Assembly (NCBI RefSeq): GCF_009882985.1
Contig: NZ_WTUZ01000040.1
Coordinates: forward strand, 372,001 to 436,000
Direction of reading: 5' to 3'
DNA length: 64,000 nucleotides
Origin: Paenibacillus silvestris
Lineage (GTDB): Bacteria > Bacillota > Bacilli > Paenibacillales > NBRC-103111
Under the pieces are notes generated by a model. That model saw nothing but the letters and a program-made list of their open reading frames with translations. It had not been told where the DNA came from and ran no database searches. This document shows positions 7,874-17,461 of the stretch, one piece after another (within the stretch, counting starts at the first letter, position 1; every line of letters begins with the position of its first letter). Made by a program: the position numbers and the translations under genes.

Positions 7874-9412
7874 TCAATTCCCCGGCTTCTCTGGCTGCTT
7901 CCCGGTATCCCGCCACCATTCGTTCACTTCCCCGGTAATCTCATCACCGCCGGCTTCCTTCCACTTTTTCACAAAAACATCGAATTCCTCAATCGGACTC
8001 ATCCCCGCGATAATGCGCGTAAAGGTTTCTTCTTGAAGCTTCGAAAGCTTCATCTGATGCTTGCCCATAGCAGGCGTTGGTGGTCCGTTAAAACGATTTT
8101 CCATGAGATTGCCTTCGATCTGCTGCAAATTTTCATACAGCTTGAACGGCTCGCCCAGCGCTTTCAAACGATCCCGAGTCATCGCCGGCTCCACCGTATC
8201 TGCCAAAGCCCCGTAGATCCCCCTATAGCCTTGTTTGGTGTGCTCATCAAAGCGAATGGAAAGCTTGTCGCCCACCCTGGTCCAAACCTCATTTTCAAAA
8301 CCAAGCTTCAAACTTTGTTGACCTGGCCCTGCAATGAAATCAAGAAATTTGACCACGGATTCTGCATGCTGACTCTTAAGTGGCACAACATTGTAAGAGC
8401 GAACGTTGGAGGTGCTGTACACCCCGTGCTTACCACTGGGTCCAATGGGAAAATCAAGCGGAATCCAATCCGCTTTGGGATCATTTTTACGGCTCTCGGC
8501 AATATGCGAGCGAGTGTCGGACCAAGCGGCAGAATAAAGACCGACTCTCCCAGATGCGATTTTTTCGCCAAGCACATCAATTTTGTTCAGAGGAAATTCC
8601 GGGTCCAAAATATCCTGTACATACAAGCTATGCAGGTAAGCAAGCGCTTCTTTCATCTCGGGCAAAACACCTGAATAAACCAGTCTGCCATCTCTTTCGT
8701 ACCAAGCATTCATTTGTACCCCGAAAGCGCCTAGAAAAGGTGAAGTTCTCCCGAGCCGCTCCAAGATCGAAAGCCCATATGTGTCCTTTTTCCCATTTCC
8801 GTCCGGGTCCCCTTCTGCAAAAGCTTTCATCACCGCCGTATACTCCTGCAGAGTCCGCGGGGGACGAAGACCGAGCTTGTCCAGCCAGTCTTTCCTGGCA
8901 TAAATAAGCTCAGTCCCTTTCACCTCATTCAGACTGGGTATGGCATAAATATTGCCGTCTACGGTGACGTTATCCCAAGCTTCCTTGGGAATTTTGGCTT
9001 TCAGATTCGCTCCGTACTTATCGATATAGTCGTTTAATGGCGTCAGCGCTTTTTGATTGACATAATTAATAAACCAGGAAGGACTGCTTGTATTAAGCAA
9101 ATCTGGGGGCTCCCCCGACGTCATAATGACGTTCAATTTCTCATCATACCCATTAAGAGGCGGCAGTGTAACGCCAACTTGAACTCCCGTATTTTTCTCT
9201 ATGTAGGCTAGATAAGGGTTGTTATTCTCATCCATACCTTCGGGGAAAATCATGCCCAGACTGTTTACCACAATTCGGATGACAGGCGTTTTGTCTTTTG
9301 GGCCAGTTTCAGAACCGTTCCTATTATCTGCTTGCATGCTGCAGCCAGAGGCGGTGAAACAAGTGACTATCGCGAGAGCAACGAGACCGGACGATTTCGA
9401 TCTAAGTTTCAT
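7874..9412 (-). CDS. sugar ABC transporter solute-binding lipoprotein (LplA/YtcQ type)
   Basis: A 512-aa lipoprotein. The signal peptide ends in the lipobox ASGC (Cys about 24), giving a membrane-anchored binding protein on the outer face. The body fits the family of roughly 500-aa carbohydrate-binding proteins (EYTAVMKAFAEGDPDGNGKKD, a typical GDPDGNGK loop). GGGGTGG lies just before the ATG. It sits between the SGNH hydrolase and the YesM-type kinase on one strand, with no permease genes adjoining. It could feed the permeases at 20009-21889, or act with the kinase as a sugar sensor. Both are inference. Confidence 0.92.
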   Translation of the reverse strand: MKLRSKSSGLVALAIVTCFTASGCSMQADNRNGSETGPKDKTPVIRIVVNSLGMIFPEGMDENNNPYLAYIEKNTGVQVGVTLPPLNGYDEKLNVIMTSGEPPDLLNTSSPSWFINYVNQKALTPLNDYIDKYGANLKAKIPKEAWDNVTVDGNIYAIPSLNEVKGTELIYARKDWLDKLGLRPPRTLQEYTAVMKAFAEGDPDGNGKKDTYGLSILERLGRTSPFLGAFGVQMNAWYERDGRLVYSGVLPEMKEALAYLHSLYVQDILDPEFPLNKIDVLGEKIASGRVGLYSAAWSDTRSHIAESRKNDPKADWIPLDFPIGPSGKHGVYSTSNVRSYNVVPLKSQHAESVVKFLDFIAGPGQQSLKLGFENEVWTRVGDKLSIRFDEHTKQGYRGIYGALADTVEPAMTRDRLKALGEPFKLYENLQQIEGNLMENRFNGPPTPAMGKHQMKLSKLQEETFTRIIAGMSPIEEFDVFVKKWKEAGGDEITGEVNEWWRDTGKQPEKPGN

Positions 9413-9435
9413 TCAACCACCCCTTCGAGCAAGCC

Positions 9436-10530
9436 TTATCCCAAAATTTGCTGCAAAATCGGCGTCAGTCCGTCAGCCATCCGCAGGAAGCCAAGATCAG
9501 TTGGATGTGAACCATCTACCGTACATTCTTGCGCATTCTCCCCTAATAGCAGTGAACCATCGCAGAAATAAATGTTGACATCATGCCTCTCACGTCGTTC
9601 CTCTACGGCTTGCCTGGCAATTTGTTTACGGTCTGTCCGGTCCTTCGCCATCTGAGCTTCAAAATGTTCTCTTGCATGTGTAATCCGGGATATCACCAAG
9701 ATTGGTGTTACTGGATGCGTTTCCCTATAGATCGCAATGAAATTTGGCAGCGTTTGCTGCAACAGCTCAGTCGAAACACAGTTAGCCTCATAATCCAAGA
9801 TTAGGCATGCTGGATCCTGGATTTCAGCTAGGAGATGCGCCAATTCGGGCTCGCCTTTTCCATTTCCCGAAAATCCGAGATTTAGGAACTCTAGATTGAA
9901 GCGGCGCGATAATAGGTTCGTATAAGACATCCCAGGACGGGAAGCGCAGGCTCCTTGGGTGATGGAGGTCCCGTACACAAGGATTTTTTTATTGCTGGTG
10001 TACGCTGGAGGCGGTGTGATTTGTGCTTCCGGGTCCAAACCGATCCAAACCTCATCAATCCCTTGGTACAACGGGAAATTCAGCGTAATAATCCGAGGTT
10101 CCCGATTCATATTTGTAAATAACACGCTTTCATAATCGGTCAACTGTTGATCGTATTTTGTCGTTCCGTAATAAACCTGCTCACCCGGACCCCCGATGTA
10201 GCAATCAAATCCGCATTGCCCAGTGGCCGGCATATGATACATGTCCGCAGCACCGATCAGTTTAACCTTGACAGATAGGGAGATAGCGTCTGTTGTAAAA
10301 CGAATTTGGCCGCCAGTCGTGCAATTGGCTAGCCTATCAACCGCTAGCGGCAGCTCCCACTCAGGTTCTACAGGAAGCCTGCGATATCGCTTCTCTTCCT
10401 CTAACCAGCCGAAGCCAGCTACTTGAAAAGGAATCTCTAGCGGTGAGTACCAATGATGATTCTGTTCACTTGACTCAATTTGCATATTCGCATCTAACTG
10501 TAGAGCACTAACTTTTTTGCTATCGCTCAT
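9436..10530 (-). CDS. SGNH/GDSL hydrolase with N-terminal GxDLY-type domain
   Basis: Probably an esterase that removes acyl groups from a carbohydrate. It has an N-terminal beta domain with GFDCYIGG (the G-x-D-x-Y signature), then the SGNH hydrolase core: YGTSITQG (nucleophile Ser), GFSGNGKG (block III Asn), LDYEANC, and DGSHPTDLGF near the C-terminus (Asp-His of the triad). There is no signal peptide, so it acts in the cytoplasm. ATG 10530 has AAAGGGG 11 bases upstream. The frame also has an ATG nine codons earlier, at 10557, with a poor site; the start is uncertain. First gene of a minus-strand group with the binding protein and kinase; divergent from the FAD oxidoreductase operon. Confidence 0.88.
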   Translation of the reverse strand: MSDSKKVSALQLDANMQIESSEQNHHWYSPLEIPFQVAGFGWLEEEKRYRRLPVEPEWELPLAVDRLANCTTGGQIRFTTDAISLSVKVKLIGAADMYHMPATGQCGFDCYIGGPGEQVYYGTTKYDQQLTDYESVLFTNMNREPRIITLNFPLYQGIDEVWIGLDPEAQITPPPAYTSNKKILVYGTSITQGACASRPGMSYTNLLSRRFNLEFLNLGFSGNGKGEPELAHLLAEIQDPACLILDYEANCVSTELLQQTLPNFIAIYRETHPVTPILVISRITHAREHFEAQMAKDRTDRKQIARQAVEERRERHDVNIYFCDGSLLLGENAQECTVDGSHPTDLGFLRMADGLTPILQQILG

Positions 10531-10737
10531 ACGGATTACGGCCCCTTTTCGTTCCATGTCTATGCTTCATTCAAAATTTTCGTCATACGGACGATGAATC
10601 CCTTTTTTCTCTCCATCAAAGGTTATTAAAGTACCAAAAGAAGTCATCGTCCTCTGCTGTGGCTATTTTCCTGCTGTAATACAATGGGAATAGCCTGTGC
10701 AGCCGCTTCGAAAACAGGAGAAAAGGAGGGATCATTG

Positions 10738-12324
10738 TTGACAGACAAGATCAATAAATCATACACCGCCGATATTGTCATTATCGGCGGCGGTACCGGC
10801 GGGTGCGCCGCAGCGCTTGCCGCAGCCAAATCCGGGAAGTCGGTTATTGTAACCGAGGAGACCGACTGGATCGGGGGGCAATTGACAAGCCAAGCCGTCC
10901 CCCCCGATGAACATCGATGGATTGAGCAATTTGGCTGTACACGTACATATCGCGAGTTTCGAGATGGAGTGCGTGAGTATTATCGGCGCCATTTCCCGCT
11001 AACGGAGGAGGCACGCTCCCGCAGTCACCTGAACCCTGGTAACGGCGGTGTTTCCCGGCTGTGTCATGAGCCGCGAGCGGCATTAGCCGTACTGCAAGGA
11101 ATGTTGGCTCCTTATGTTCACAGCGGCAGATTGCAGATTCTTCACCGCTACCAAGTACATGATGTATCGGTTGATGGCGCTGACATTCAAATGGTTACGA
11201 TGAAGCATGTACAGACCGATGAGCTTATTGAACTTAAAGCTGCCTACTATCTGGATGCAACAGAATGCGGAGACGTTCTGCCGCTTGCCGGAGCCGAGTA
11301 TGTAACAGGAGCCGAGTCGTACAGCCAAACTGGCGAGCCCCATGCGGTTAAGGGCGATGCGCTACCGCAGGACATGCAGGGCTTTACTTACTGCTTTGCC
11401 ATGGACTATATCGAAGGTGAAGACCACACGATTGAGCGCCCTGAGCGCTACGATTTTTGGCGGACATACCAAGCTGACTTCTGGCCTGATCGGCTGCTCA
11501 GTTGGACTGGCGTCCGCCCGCATACGCTTGAACCCGTCGAATACGAACTGTTCGAGGGTACAGAGCGTTACTCTCTATTCTTTTACCGCCGAATTATCGA
11601 TGCAACGCAATTTGAGGAAGGCATCTATCCCTCGAGCATCACACTGGTGAACTGGCCGCAAAACGATTATTGGCTGGGATCCGTCATTGATGTAAGTGAA
11701 AGTGAACGAGAACAGCACCTGTGGGATGCCAAGCAGCTCAGTCTCTCCTTGCTCTACTGGCTTCAGACGGAAGCACCGCGCCCAGACGGGGGCACAGGCT
11801 ATCCAGGACTGCGGCTGCGCAAAGATGTTGTCGGAACGGACGACGGGCTCGCGATGTATCCCTATATACGGGAATCCCGCCGGATTAAAGCCGAGTTTAC
11901 TGTGCTCGAACAGCATGTGAGTACCGATTGCCGCGCGGATGGCAAAGCTGAACAGTTCCATGACTCCGTCGGAATCGGGTGCTATCGCATTGACCTGCAT
12001 CCGAGCACAGGCAATCGCCATTATATCGATATCTCCTCGCTCCCTTTCCAGATTCCGCTGGGCAGTCTGATTCCAATTCGAATGAACAATCTGCTGCCGG
12101 CTTGCAAAAACCTTGGCGTTACACATATTACGAACGGCTGCTATCGCCTCCATCCCGTCGAATGGAATATCGGAGAGGCCGCAGGCTTTTTGGCTAGCCG
12201 CTGTATCGATCGCAAGCTGAAGCCCCGCGACATTCGGAATCAAGAATCCGAGCTTCGGGAATTTCAACGCATGTTGGTAAGTTTCGGAATTGAGCTGGAA
12301 TGGCCGACCATCCATGCTGTTTAG
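10738..12324 (+). CDS. FAD-dependent oxidoreductase (FAD_oxidored family)
   Basis: A 528-aa flavoenzyme. The Rossmann FAD motif IIGGGTGGCAAALAA is near residues 15-29, followed by WIGGQLTSQ; CHEPRAAL and YLDATECGDVLPLAGAEYV are typical of the PF12831-type family. Such enzymes often sit in polysaccharide-utilisation clusters, where their substrates are mostly unknown. The start is TTG 10738, with AAGGAGG 8 bases upstream; the frame extends 18 codons to an ATG that lacks a site and overlaps the likely promoter. It heads a plus-strand operon with Gfo/Idh (49 bp on) and the secreted glycosidase-like gene. Confidence 0.9.
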   Translation: MTDKINKSYTADIVIIGGGTGGCAAALAAAKSGKSVIVTEETDWIGGQLTSQAVPPDEHRWIEQFGCTRTYREFRDGVREYYRRHFPLTEEARSRSHLNPGNGGVSRLCHEPRAALAVLQGMLAPYVHSGRLQILHRYQVHDVSVDGADIQMVTMKHVQTDELIELKAAYYLDATECGDVLPLAGAEYVTGAESYSQTGEPHAVKGDALPQDMQGFTYCFAMDYIEGEDHTIERPERYDFWRTYQADFWPDRLLSWTGVRPHTLEPVEYELFEGTERYSLFFYRRIIDATQFEEGIYPSSITLVNWPQNDYWLGSVIDVSESEREQHLWDAKQLSLSLLYWLQTEAPRPDGGTGYPGLRLRKDVVGTDDGLAMYPYIRESRRIKAEFTVLEQHVSTDCRADGKAEQFHDSVGIGCYRIDLHPSTGNRHYIDISSLPFQIPLGSLIPIRMNNLLPACKNLGVTHITNGCYRLHPVEWNIGEAAGFLASRCIDRKLKPRDIRNQESELREFQRMLVSFGIELEWPTIHAV

Positions 12325-12373
12325 TAGTTCTATTTAACATTTCCAAAATAACCCAAAATGAGGTGTTTTTACG

Positions 12374-13432
12374 ATGAGCAAATTACAAATAGCTGTAATT
12401 GGAGCTGGCTCAATTTCTGAAATGCATTTAAGATCCTATCAAAGCAATCCGGATGTAGAGCTTTACGCCATCTGCGACTTGAATGAGGAACGTGCAAAAG
12501 CAAAAGCTGAGAAGTATGGCATTAGCCGTGTGTTCACGGATTATAAGGAGCTTCTTGCAGACCCGGCAATAGATGCGGTAAGCATTTGTACGTGGAACAA
12601 CAGCCACGCACCCATTTCCATCGCAGCACTAGAGGCAGGCAAGAACGTGCTCACTGAAAAGCCGCTCTGCAAAACAGTGGAAGAAGCGTTAGCTGTTGAA
12701 AAAGCTGTTCATCGCTCTGGCAAAACGCTGCAGGTTGGCTTTGTCCGAAGGTATGCCTCGAATACCGGTATCGTCAAATCTTTCCTGGATCATGGTGAAC
12801 TAGGTGAAATTTATTATGCCAAAGCATCCTGTATTCGCCGTCTGGGCAATCCTGGCGGTTGGTTCTCCGATGTGGAACGTTCAGGCGGCGGCCCGCTGAT
12901 CGATGTTGGCGTACATGTGATTGATCTTTGTTGGTATCTTATGGGAAGACCGAAGGTCAAATCCGTCTCCGGCAACACCTACAATAAACTGGGTAATCGT
13001 GCCAACGTGAAAAACCTCGCTTTCTACAAAGCGGCAGATTACGATTCCACACACAATACCGTGGAGGATATGGCGAATGCGTTGATCCGTTTTGAAAATG
13101 GAGCTTCCATTCTCGTTGATGTCAGCTTCACGCTTCATGCTAAGGAAGATGAGCTTACCGTTAAGCTGTATGGCGATAAAGGCGGCGCAGAATTGGAACC
13201 AGCACTGTCTATCGTGACCGAGAAATACGACACCATTCTGAACCTAACACCGCAGATCAATAACCTTTCCTTCGATTTTGTGGCCGGTTTTCAACAAGAG
13301 ATTAATTACTTCGTTGAAGTGTGCCAAGGTAAAAAGGAGACTCTCTCCCCTGTGCAGGATGGCGTTGAAATGATGAAAATTCTATGCGGCATCTATGAAT
13401 CCAGCAAATTAGGAAAAGAAATTAGCTTCTAA
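12374..13432 (+). CDS. Gfo/Idh/MocA family oxidoreductase
   Basis: An NAD(P)-dependent sugar or polyol dehydrogenase, 352 aa, cytosolic. The N-terminal Rossmann motif VIGAGSISEMH (8-18) binds the cofactor, EKPL (E95-K96-P97) is the family motif, and GGPLIDVGVHVIDLC carries the likely catalytic His region. GAGGTG precedes the ATG. It lies between the FAD oxidoreductase and the secreted glycosidase-like gene, 22 bp before the latter, and so probably oxidises a product of that pathway. Substrate unknown. Confidence 0.92.
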   Translation: MSKLQIAVIGAGSISEMHLRSYQSNPDVELYAICDLNEERAKAKAEKYGISRVFTDYKELLADPAIDAVSICTWNNSHAPISIAALEAGKNVLTEKPLCKTVEEALAVEKAVHRSGKTLQVGFVRRYASNTGIVKSFLDHGELGEIYYAKASCIRRLGNPGGWFSDVERSGGGPLIDVGVHVIDLCWYLMGRPKVKSVSGNTYNKLGNRANVKNLAFYKAADYDSTHNTVEDMANALIRFENGASILVDVSFTLHAKEDELTVKLYGDKGGAELEPALSIVTEKYDTILNLTPQINNLSFDFVAGFQQEINYFVEVCQGKKETLSPVQDGVEMMKILCGIYESSKLGKEISF

Positions 13433-13454
13433 TTGAAAGGATCGTGAAAGTAAC

Positions 13455-16400
13455 ATGAAACCATGGAAGACGTCCAAATGGCTCATTTTTTCACTTTTGT
13501 TAGCGATGATCACTGCTCTTTGGCCAATCGGAGCCTCTGCGGCAGGGACGGGTGTTTCGGCTGCTCCCAGCGAGGCAGACTACATTGAAGTTGAAGCCGC
13601 ACCTATAGATATCACCATTGATATCGAAGGCCCACGCAAACAGATTAACTATGTTGACAAAAGCGTGAGCGGCATTACGGATTATGTGGCACTCTTCACA
13701 CCGGAATATGCCACTCAAATCACGGTGGGCATGACTTCTGTTGGCGTTGTCGTTGATGCTGCCAATCATGTGACACGTGTTGTTAATCCTTCTGTGAATG
13801 GCGGTGTGCCAGTCTGGACAGGCCCTACGGACCTTCTCATCCCGCAAGGAGGCTATGTTCTCGTTGCAAACGATGATAGCTGGGCCAACAAAACGTATAA
13901 ACAGTATTTAGCGAAAAATTTTAAGGTTGGAGATACCATCAAGCTGCGCAAAAACGGTGAAGTCGTCCCTGTGACTGCATTAATGACGGGTCAAGGTCTG
14001 AAAGCACAGCTGAAATTGAATAATGATGACTGGTCTACCGTTACCGTGCCAAAGTTGACCATTTCTGGCAAGTTAGAAAACGTAGAGCCGGGCACCCCCT
14101 ACTCCGTCCAAGTCAATCAAACGAATGTGACGCTTAGAGCGGATCAGACGTTCCTAATTGACATGGCCCTTGCTGAAGGCGTGAATTACCTCGACGTTGT
14201 CGCCGCCAAGAATGGGGTCGAAAATGACCGCAAGCCGTTGATTGTATTTTATAAGAAACAAACGGGAGCTGCGAAGGAAGTCGTCCTCTGGGTGGATCAA
14301 GGGACGAATATTTTCAAGCTTCAGACTCCTGAAAATGTACGGGATATGTTGATTAAAGCAAAAGATGCCGGCGTTACGGCTATTGCACTGGATGTCAAAG
14401 GCGTGGAAGGTTTCGCCAACTACAAGAAAAACGACTTGACGGGCCGCCCGCACATCTCTCAGATGAAGGCGCCGACCCGCGCTGGTGCGAACCCTAACCT
14501 CGACATGCTCGAAGAATTCATTACGTATGGGCACCAGATGGGCATCAAAATACACGCAGCATTCAACGTTTTTGCCGAAGGCTCTCCGGCTCATAACGAA
14601 TATGGACTTTTGAATCAACATTTGGACTGGGAAGAGCATGTTTTCCGTCCTGAGGATGGCGGTCAAATTCTAAGGCTTCGCGAGAGCAACTATTTTAAGT
14701 CGGGCAAATCGCTCGTTGCCTTCGTAAACCCAGCGAATGATGACGTCAGAGCTTTCGAATTAAAAAATATGGAAGAAGTCATCAAAAATTATGATGTCGA
14801 TGGCGTCGTGCTCGACCGTACTCGCTATGATAATGAAACAGCTGATTTCAGTCCTTTAACACGCACGAAATTTGAAGATTTCCTTGCCTCACGCGGCAAA
14901 CAGTTGACGAACTGGCCGGCGGATGTATTTTCCTATGTGAATAATGTCCGTCAAAACGGTCCGCTTATCGACGATTGGTGGGAGTTCCGCTCGCTCACTA
15001 TCAAAACGTTTACAGACGATGTACGCGCACTTACTGATCGCTACTCAGCTTTAAAAGGCAAAAAAGTTCAATCCTCTGCCTATGTAGGCTCATGGTTTGA
15101 ATCTTACTACCTGAATGGTGTTCACTGGGGCAGCCCGAATTTCCGCTATGACAGCCGTCTCCAATTCCCTGAAGACAGCCTATACACAGATTCGTATTAC
15201 GCAACAGGCTACACGAAAAACATCGATTTTCTTATGATAGGCACCTATCAGACGACGCAAAAAGAGATCGAGCACCACATTACTCTCGGTAACATTGTTA
15301 CCAATGGTGAAGTACCCATGTACGCCAGTATTGCACTTGCGAATATTCAAGATCCTCCGCTTCAGCGCTCGGTGTTCCAAGCCGGGTTATCGCAGTCGAA
15401 TGGACTCATGCTTTTTGATTACTCGCAGGTCAATTGGCCCGTTGTAAAAGCATCTATCCAGAATGTGGAATATGTCAAGGATTATCAGGTAGGCTCCAGC
15501 GTTCCGGGCAATAACAACGCCTTTCTTGAAGGAGATTTATACAATGTGAGTCGTAACGAAAACAACCTGAACATGTACTCCGATTCATTTGGGCAATCAA
15601 CAGCCACATCTACCTTCGGCGTCGAAGCTATCGTTGAGAGCAACGGCAAAGTTAGCAAGGTCGTTAATCAGCAGCAAGCACTAACGTGGAACTGGACGAA
15701 TATCTCACCGAACAACAGTGTGATTCCACAAGGCGGCTTTGTCATCTCTGCGCTCGATGCATCTGGCGTGAGAACCAGACGTCAGCTCGTTGCCCGCACT
15801 TACAAAGTTGGAGATGACGTTAGAGCAGCAATTCTGCGAGGTCATTTGGCCTACACGAACGTCAGCACACCGCTAGCGAACTTTGAGATCAAGGGCAATG
15901 TAGAAGTGCTGGGGCCAGGTTCGGCGGAAGCACGACTCAATGGTGTGCCGGCTGCCCTTGCAACCAATGGCGATTTCAGCGGCCTTGTTCCATTGACGGT
16001 TGGAGCCAATACCGTTAGCATCTCCGTTTATGTGGATGGCCGCAAAACAAACGAGAAATCCGTCAACATTACAAGGACGGCTCCTGTTCTTACCGGCATG
16101 AAGCTGGACGCACCTGTTTATCGACTTGTGAAAAATGATAAACAAATAGCAGTTACTACAGCCGTCTATTCGGATGGAACGCAATCTGTGTTTACGGGAG
16201 CAACTTTCACCTCCAGCAATCCGAAAGTGGCAACGGTAGCCGCAGACGGGTCCATTACGGCGCTGAAGGTCGGCACAACCGAAATTACCGCCCAATTCGA
16301 GGGTAAAACGGCCACCTCGATCGTGACGGTCGTCGAGTTGAAGAAGCTTTCTTTTGATCAAAAGAAAGTCTCGCTAGTCAAAGGTGAAACGATAGTGACG

Positions 16401-16673
16401 CCATTAATTGCAACTTATTCAGATGGCAAAACTGAAATTATTACCGTCGGGCCGAAGTATCGTTCCTCCCATGACAAAGTCGCCACCGTTGCTGTAGACG
16501 GTACCATCTCGGCGGTGAAAAAAGGGGCAGCTAAAATCAAAGCCTCTTATCTAGGCGAGACGGCAGAAGTCAAAATCAAAGTCTTCAACGACGGAAAAGA
16601 AAAGAATGACGAGAAGGTCAACCTCGAATTAGAGAGAGAATTGGATGAAATCCCATCCGGAGAGTTTGAATAA
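13455..16673 (+). CDS. secreted family-10-like glycosidase with paired beta domains and two Big_2 domains
   Basis: A 1072-aa exported protein. The signal peptide has a hydrophobic core at about 10-26 and an ASA-A cleavage site near 30. Domain order: beta domain 1 (about 70-270, with LLIPQGGYVLVANDDS and KNFKVGDTIK); a GHL10/DUF187-like TIM barrel (about 275-690, starting EVVLWVDQGTNIFKLQ and including MGIKIHAAFNVFAEGSPAH and DVDGVVLDRTRYDN); beta domain 2 (about 700-870, with VIPQGGFVISALDAS and RTYKVGDDVR, resembling domain 1); Big_2-like domains at about 880-960 and 962-1045, with SSNPKVATVAADGSITAL and SSHDKVATVAVDGTISAV; then an acidic tail. No SLH or LPXTG anchor, so probably released. 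Third gene of the plus-strand operon, before a strong terminator. Confidence 0.88.
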   Translation: MKPWKTSKWLIFSLLLAMITALWPIGASAAGTGVSAAPSEADYIEVEAAPIDITIDIEGPRKQINYVDKSVSGITDYVALFTPEYATQITVGMTSVGVVVDAANHVTRVVNPSVNGGVPVWTGPTDLLIPQGGYVLVANDDSWANKTYKQYLAKNFKVGDTIKLRKNGEVVPVTALMTGQGLKAQLKLNNDDWSTVTVPKLTISGKLENVEPGTPYSVQVNQTNVTLRADQTFLIDMALAEGVNYLDVVAAKNGVENDRKPLIVFYKKQTGAAKEVVLWVDQGTNIFKLQTPENVRDMLIKAKDAGVTAIALDVKGVEGFANYKKNDLTGRPHISQMKAPTRAGANPNLDMLEEFITYGHQMGIKIHAAFNVFAEGSPAHNEYGLLNQHLDWEEHVFRPEDGGQILRLRESNYFKSGKSLVAFVNPANDDVRAFELKNMEEVIKNYDVDGVVLDRTRYDNETADFSPLTRTKFEDFLASRGKQLTNWPADVFSYVNNVRQNGPLIDDWWEFRSLTIKTFTDDVRALTDRYSALKGKKVQSSAYVGSWFESYYLNGVHWGSPNFRYDSRLQFPEDSLYTDSYYATGYTKNIDFLMIGTYQTTQKEIEHHITLGNIVTNGEVPMYASIALANIQDPPLQRSVFQAGLSQSNGLMLFDYSQVNWPVVKASIQNVEYVKDYQVGSSVPGNNNAFLEGDLYNVSRNENNLNMYSDSFGQSTATSTFGVEAIVESNGKVSKVVNQQQALTWNWTNISPNNSVIPQGGFVISALDASGVRTRRQLVARTYKVGDDVRAAILRGHLAYTNVSTPLANFEIKGNVEVLGPGSAEARLNGVPAALATNGDFSGLVPLTVGANTVSISVYVDGRKTNEKSVNITRTAPVLTGMKLDAPVYRLVKNDKQIAVTTAVYSDGTQSVFTGATFTSSNPKVATVAADGSITALKVGTTEITAQFEGKTATSIVTVVELKKLSFDQKKVSLVKGETIVTPLIATYSDGKTEIITVGPKYRSSHDKVATVAVDGTISAVKKGAAKIKASYLGETAEVKIKVFNDGKEKNDEKVNLELERELDEIPSGEFE

Positions 16674-16690
16674 AGGTTGAATAGACGTGA

Positions 16691-16742
16691 AAAAGCATCC
16701 GTTTCCTCCTGCCTGTATAGGAGGGAAATGGATGCTTTTTTG
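16691..16742 (+). terminator. operon terminator after the secreted glycosidase-like gene
   Basis: GCATCC-g-TTTCCTCC pairs with GGAGG-g-AAA-t-GGATGC, followed by TTTTTTG. It closes the 10738-16673 operon. Confidence 0.85.
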
Positions 16743-16794
16743 ATGTCGTCTGCAAGCGGAGTCTTTGCGGGAACCCGGCTCAGGCTTTACTAAG

Positions 16795-16935
16795 GGAACT
16801 GGAGTCCTCTATTTCGAGGAAAACGAGCTTTTTCCACGCTGGGGGGAACTACAGGCTCTTATTTGGCCGATTTTTCACGTTTTCCGGGTGAAATCGGAGA
16901 AATAACGGAGCACAGTTTCCCTTGCAGGTGGAAAC
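16795..16935 (+). repeat. MITE-like interspersed element, copy B (3' truncated)
   Basis: It starts GGAACTGGAGTCC, has the inner GGGGAACTACAGG and the inner right arm ending ACAGTTTCC, but loses the outer right arm after GTGGAAA. A leader like that of copy C (GCGGGAACCC...GGCTT) precedes it from about 16767. The 788-bp gene-free stretch 16674-17461 holds the terminator, copies B and C, a unique spacer (about 16946-17100, in which I see nothing else) and the hairpins at 17343-17424. Confidence 0.75.
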
Positions 16936-17128
16936 TGCAGCAATTAAGCGTACGAGTCTTGGTATAAAAAACACATGACGGATCAAACTCCGCCATGTTC
17001 AGTGTTAGCTACTTACTCTTCCTGCAACGTACACCCGATCTAACTCATCACTTCTCAGCCAACTTCCACCTCAACAGCCAAACAAATTACATAATACTTA
17101 GCGGGAACCCGCTAAGCCTTTGCATATC

Positions 17129-17304
17129 GGAACTGGAGTCCCCTATTTCGAGGAAAACGAGCTTTTTCCTCTCGGAGCGGAACTACAGGGCCTTATCCAG
17201 CCTCCATGGCAAGTTTTTCCGGTGAAATTGCCAAAATAGCGGACCGTAGTTCCTCCTACATGTGGAAAATGTGCTTTTTCACCGAAATAGCGGCCTGTAG
17301 TTCC
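17129..17304 (+). repeat. MITE-like interspersed element, copy C (full, 176 bp)
   Basis: Outer left arm 17129-17171 (GGAACTGGAGTCCCCTATTT...) and outer right arm 17262-17304 (ending CGGCCTGTAGTTCC) are inverted repeats, 32 of 43 bases identical by eye. The inner pair is 17179-17200 and 17236-17253. The leader GCGGGAACCCGCTAAGCC starts at 17101. No clear target-site duplication was seen. Confidence 0.82.
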
Positions 17305-17342
17305 CACTGGACGAACCTTTTACTCGGCAGCGGCTGTCGCAG

Positions 17343-17424
17343 CGATGTAATACATCGTTGTGTGCCACGCAGAGCACTCCGGGCTGCACTTTCCTCTCCT
17401 GTAACGATGATAAACATCGTTACA
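17343..17424. repeat. two neighbouring perfect hairpins sharing an ACATCGTT core
   Basis: CGATGTA-a-TACATCG (17343-17357) and TGTAACGATG-ataaa-CATCGTTACA (17400-17424) are both perfect inverted repeats and share the core ACATCGTT. They lie just past the stop of the 17462-18301 gene. Neither has a T-run. They may belong to a different dispersed repeat or to an RNA 3' end. Confidence 0.5.
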
Positions 17425-17461
17425 ATGCCCTCTCGCACGGCGGCAGCCCACGTAAGTCCAC

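Noticed and set aside
8033..8907. Long plus-strand frames opposite the binding protein gene
   Set aside because: They are shadows of the well-supported lipoprotein gene on the minus strand, with no ribosome sites.
11575..12315. 246-codon minus-strand frame inside the FAD oxidoreductase gene
   Set aside because: The plus-strand gene has clear motifs, start and operon context; the antisense frame has none.
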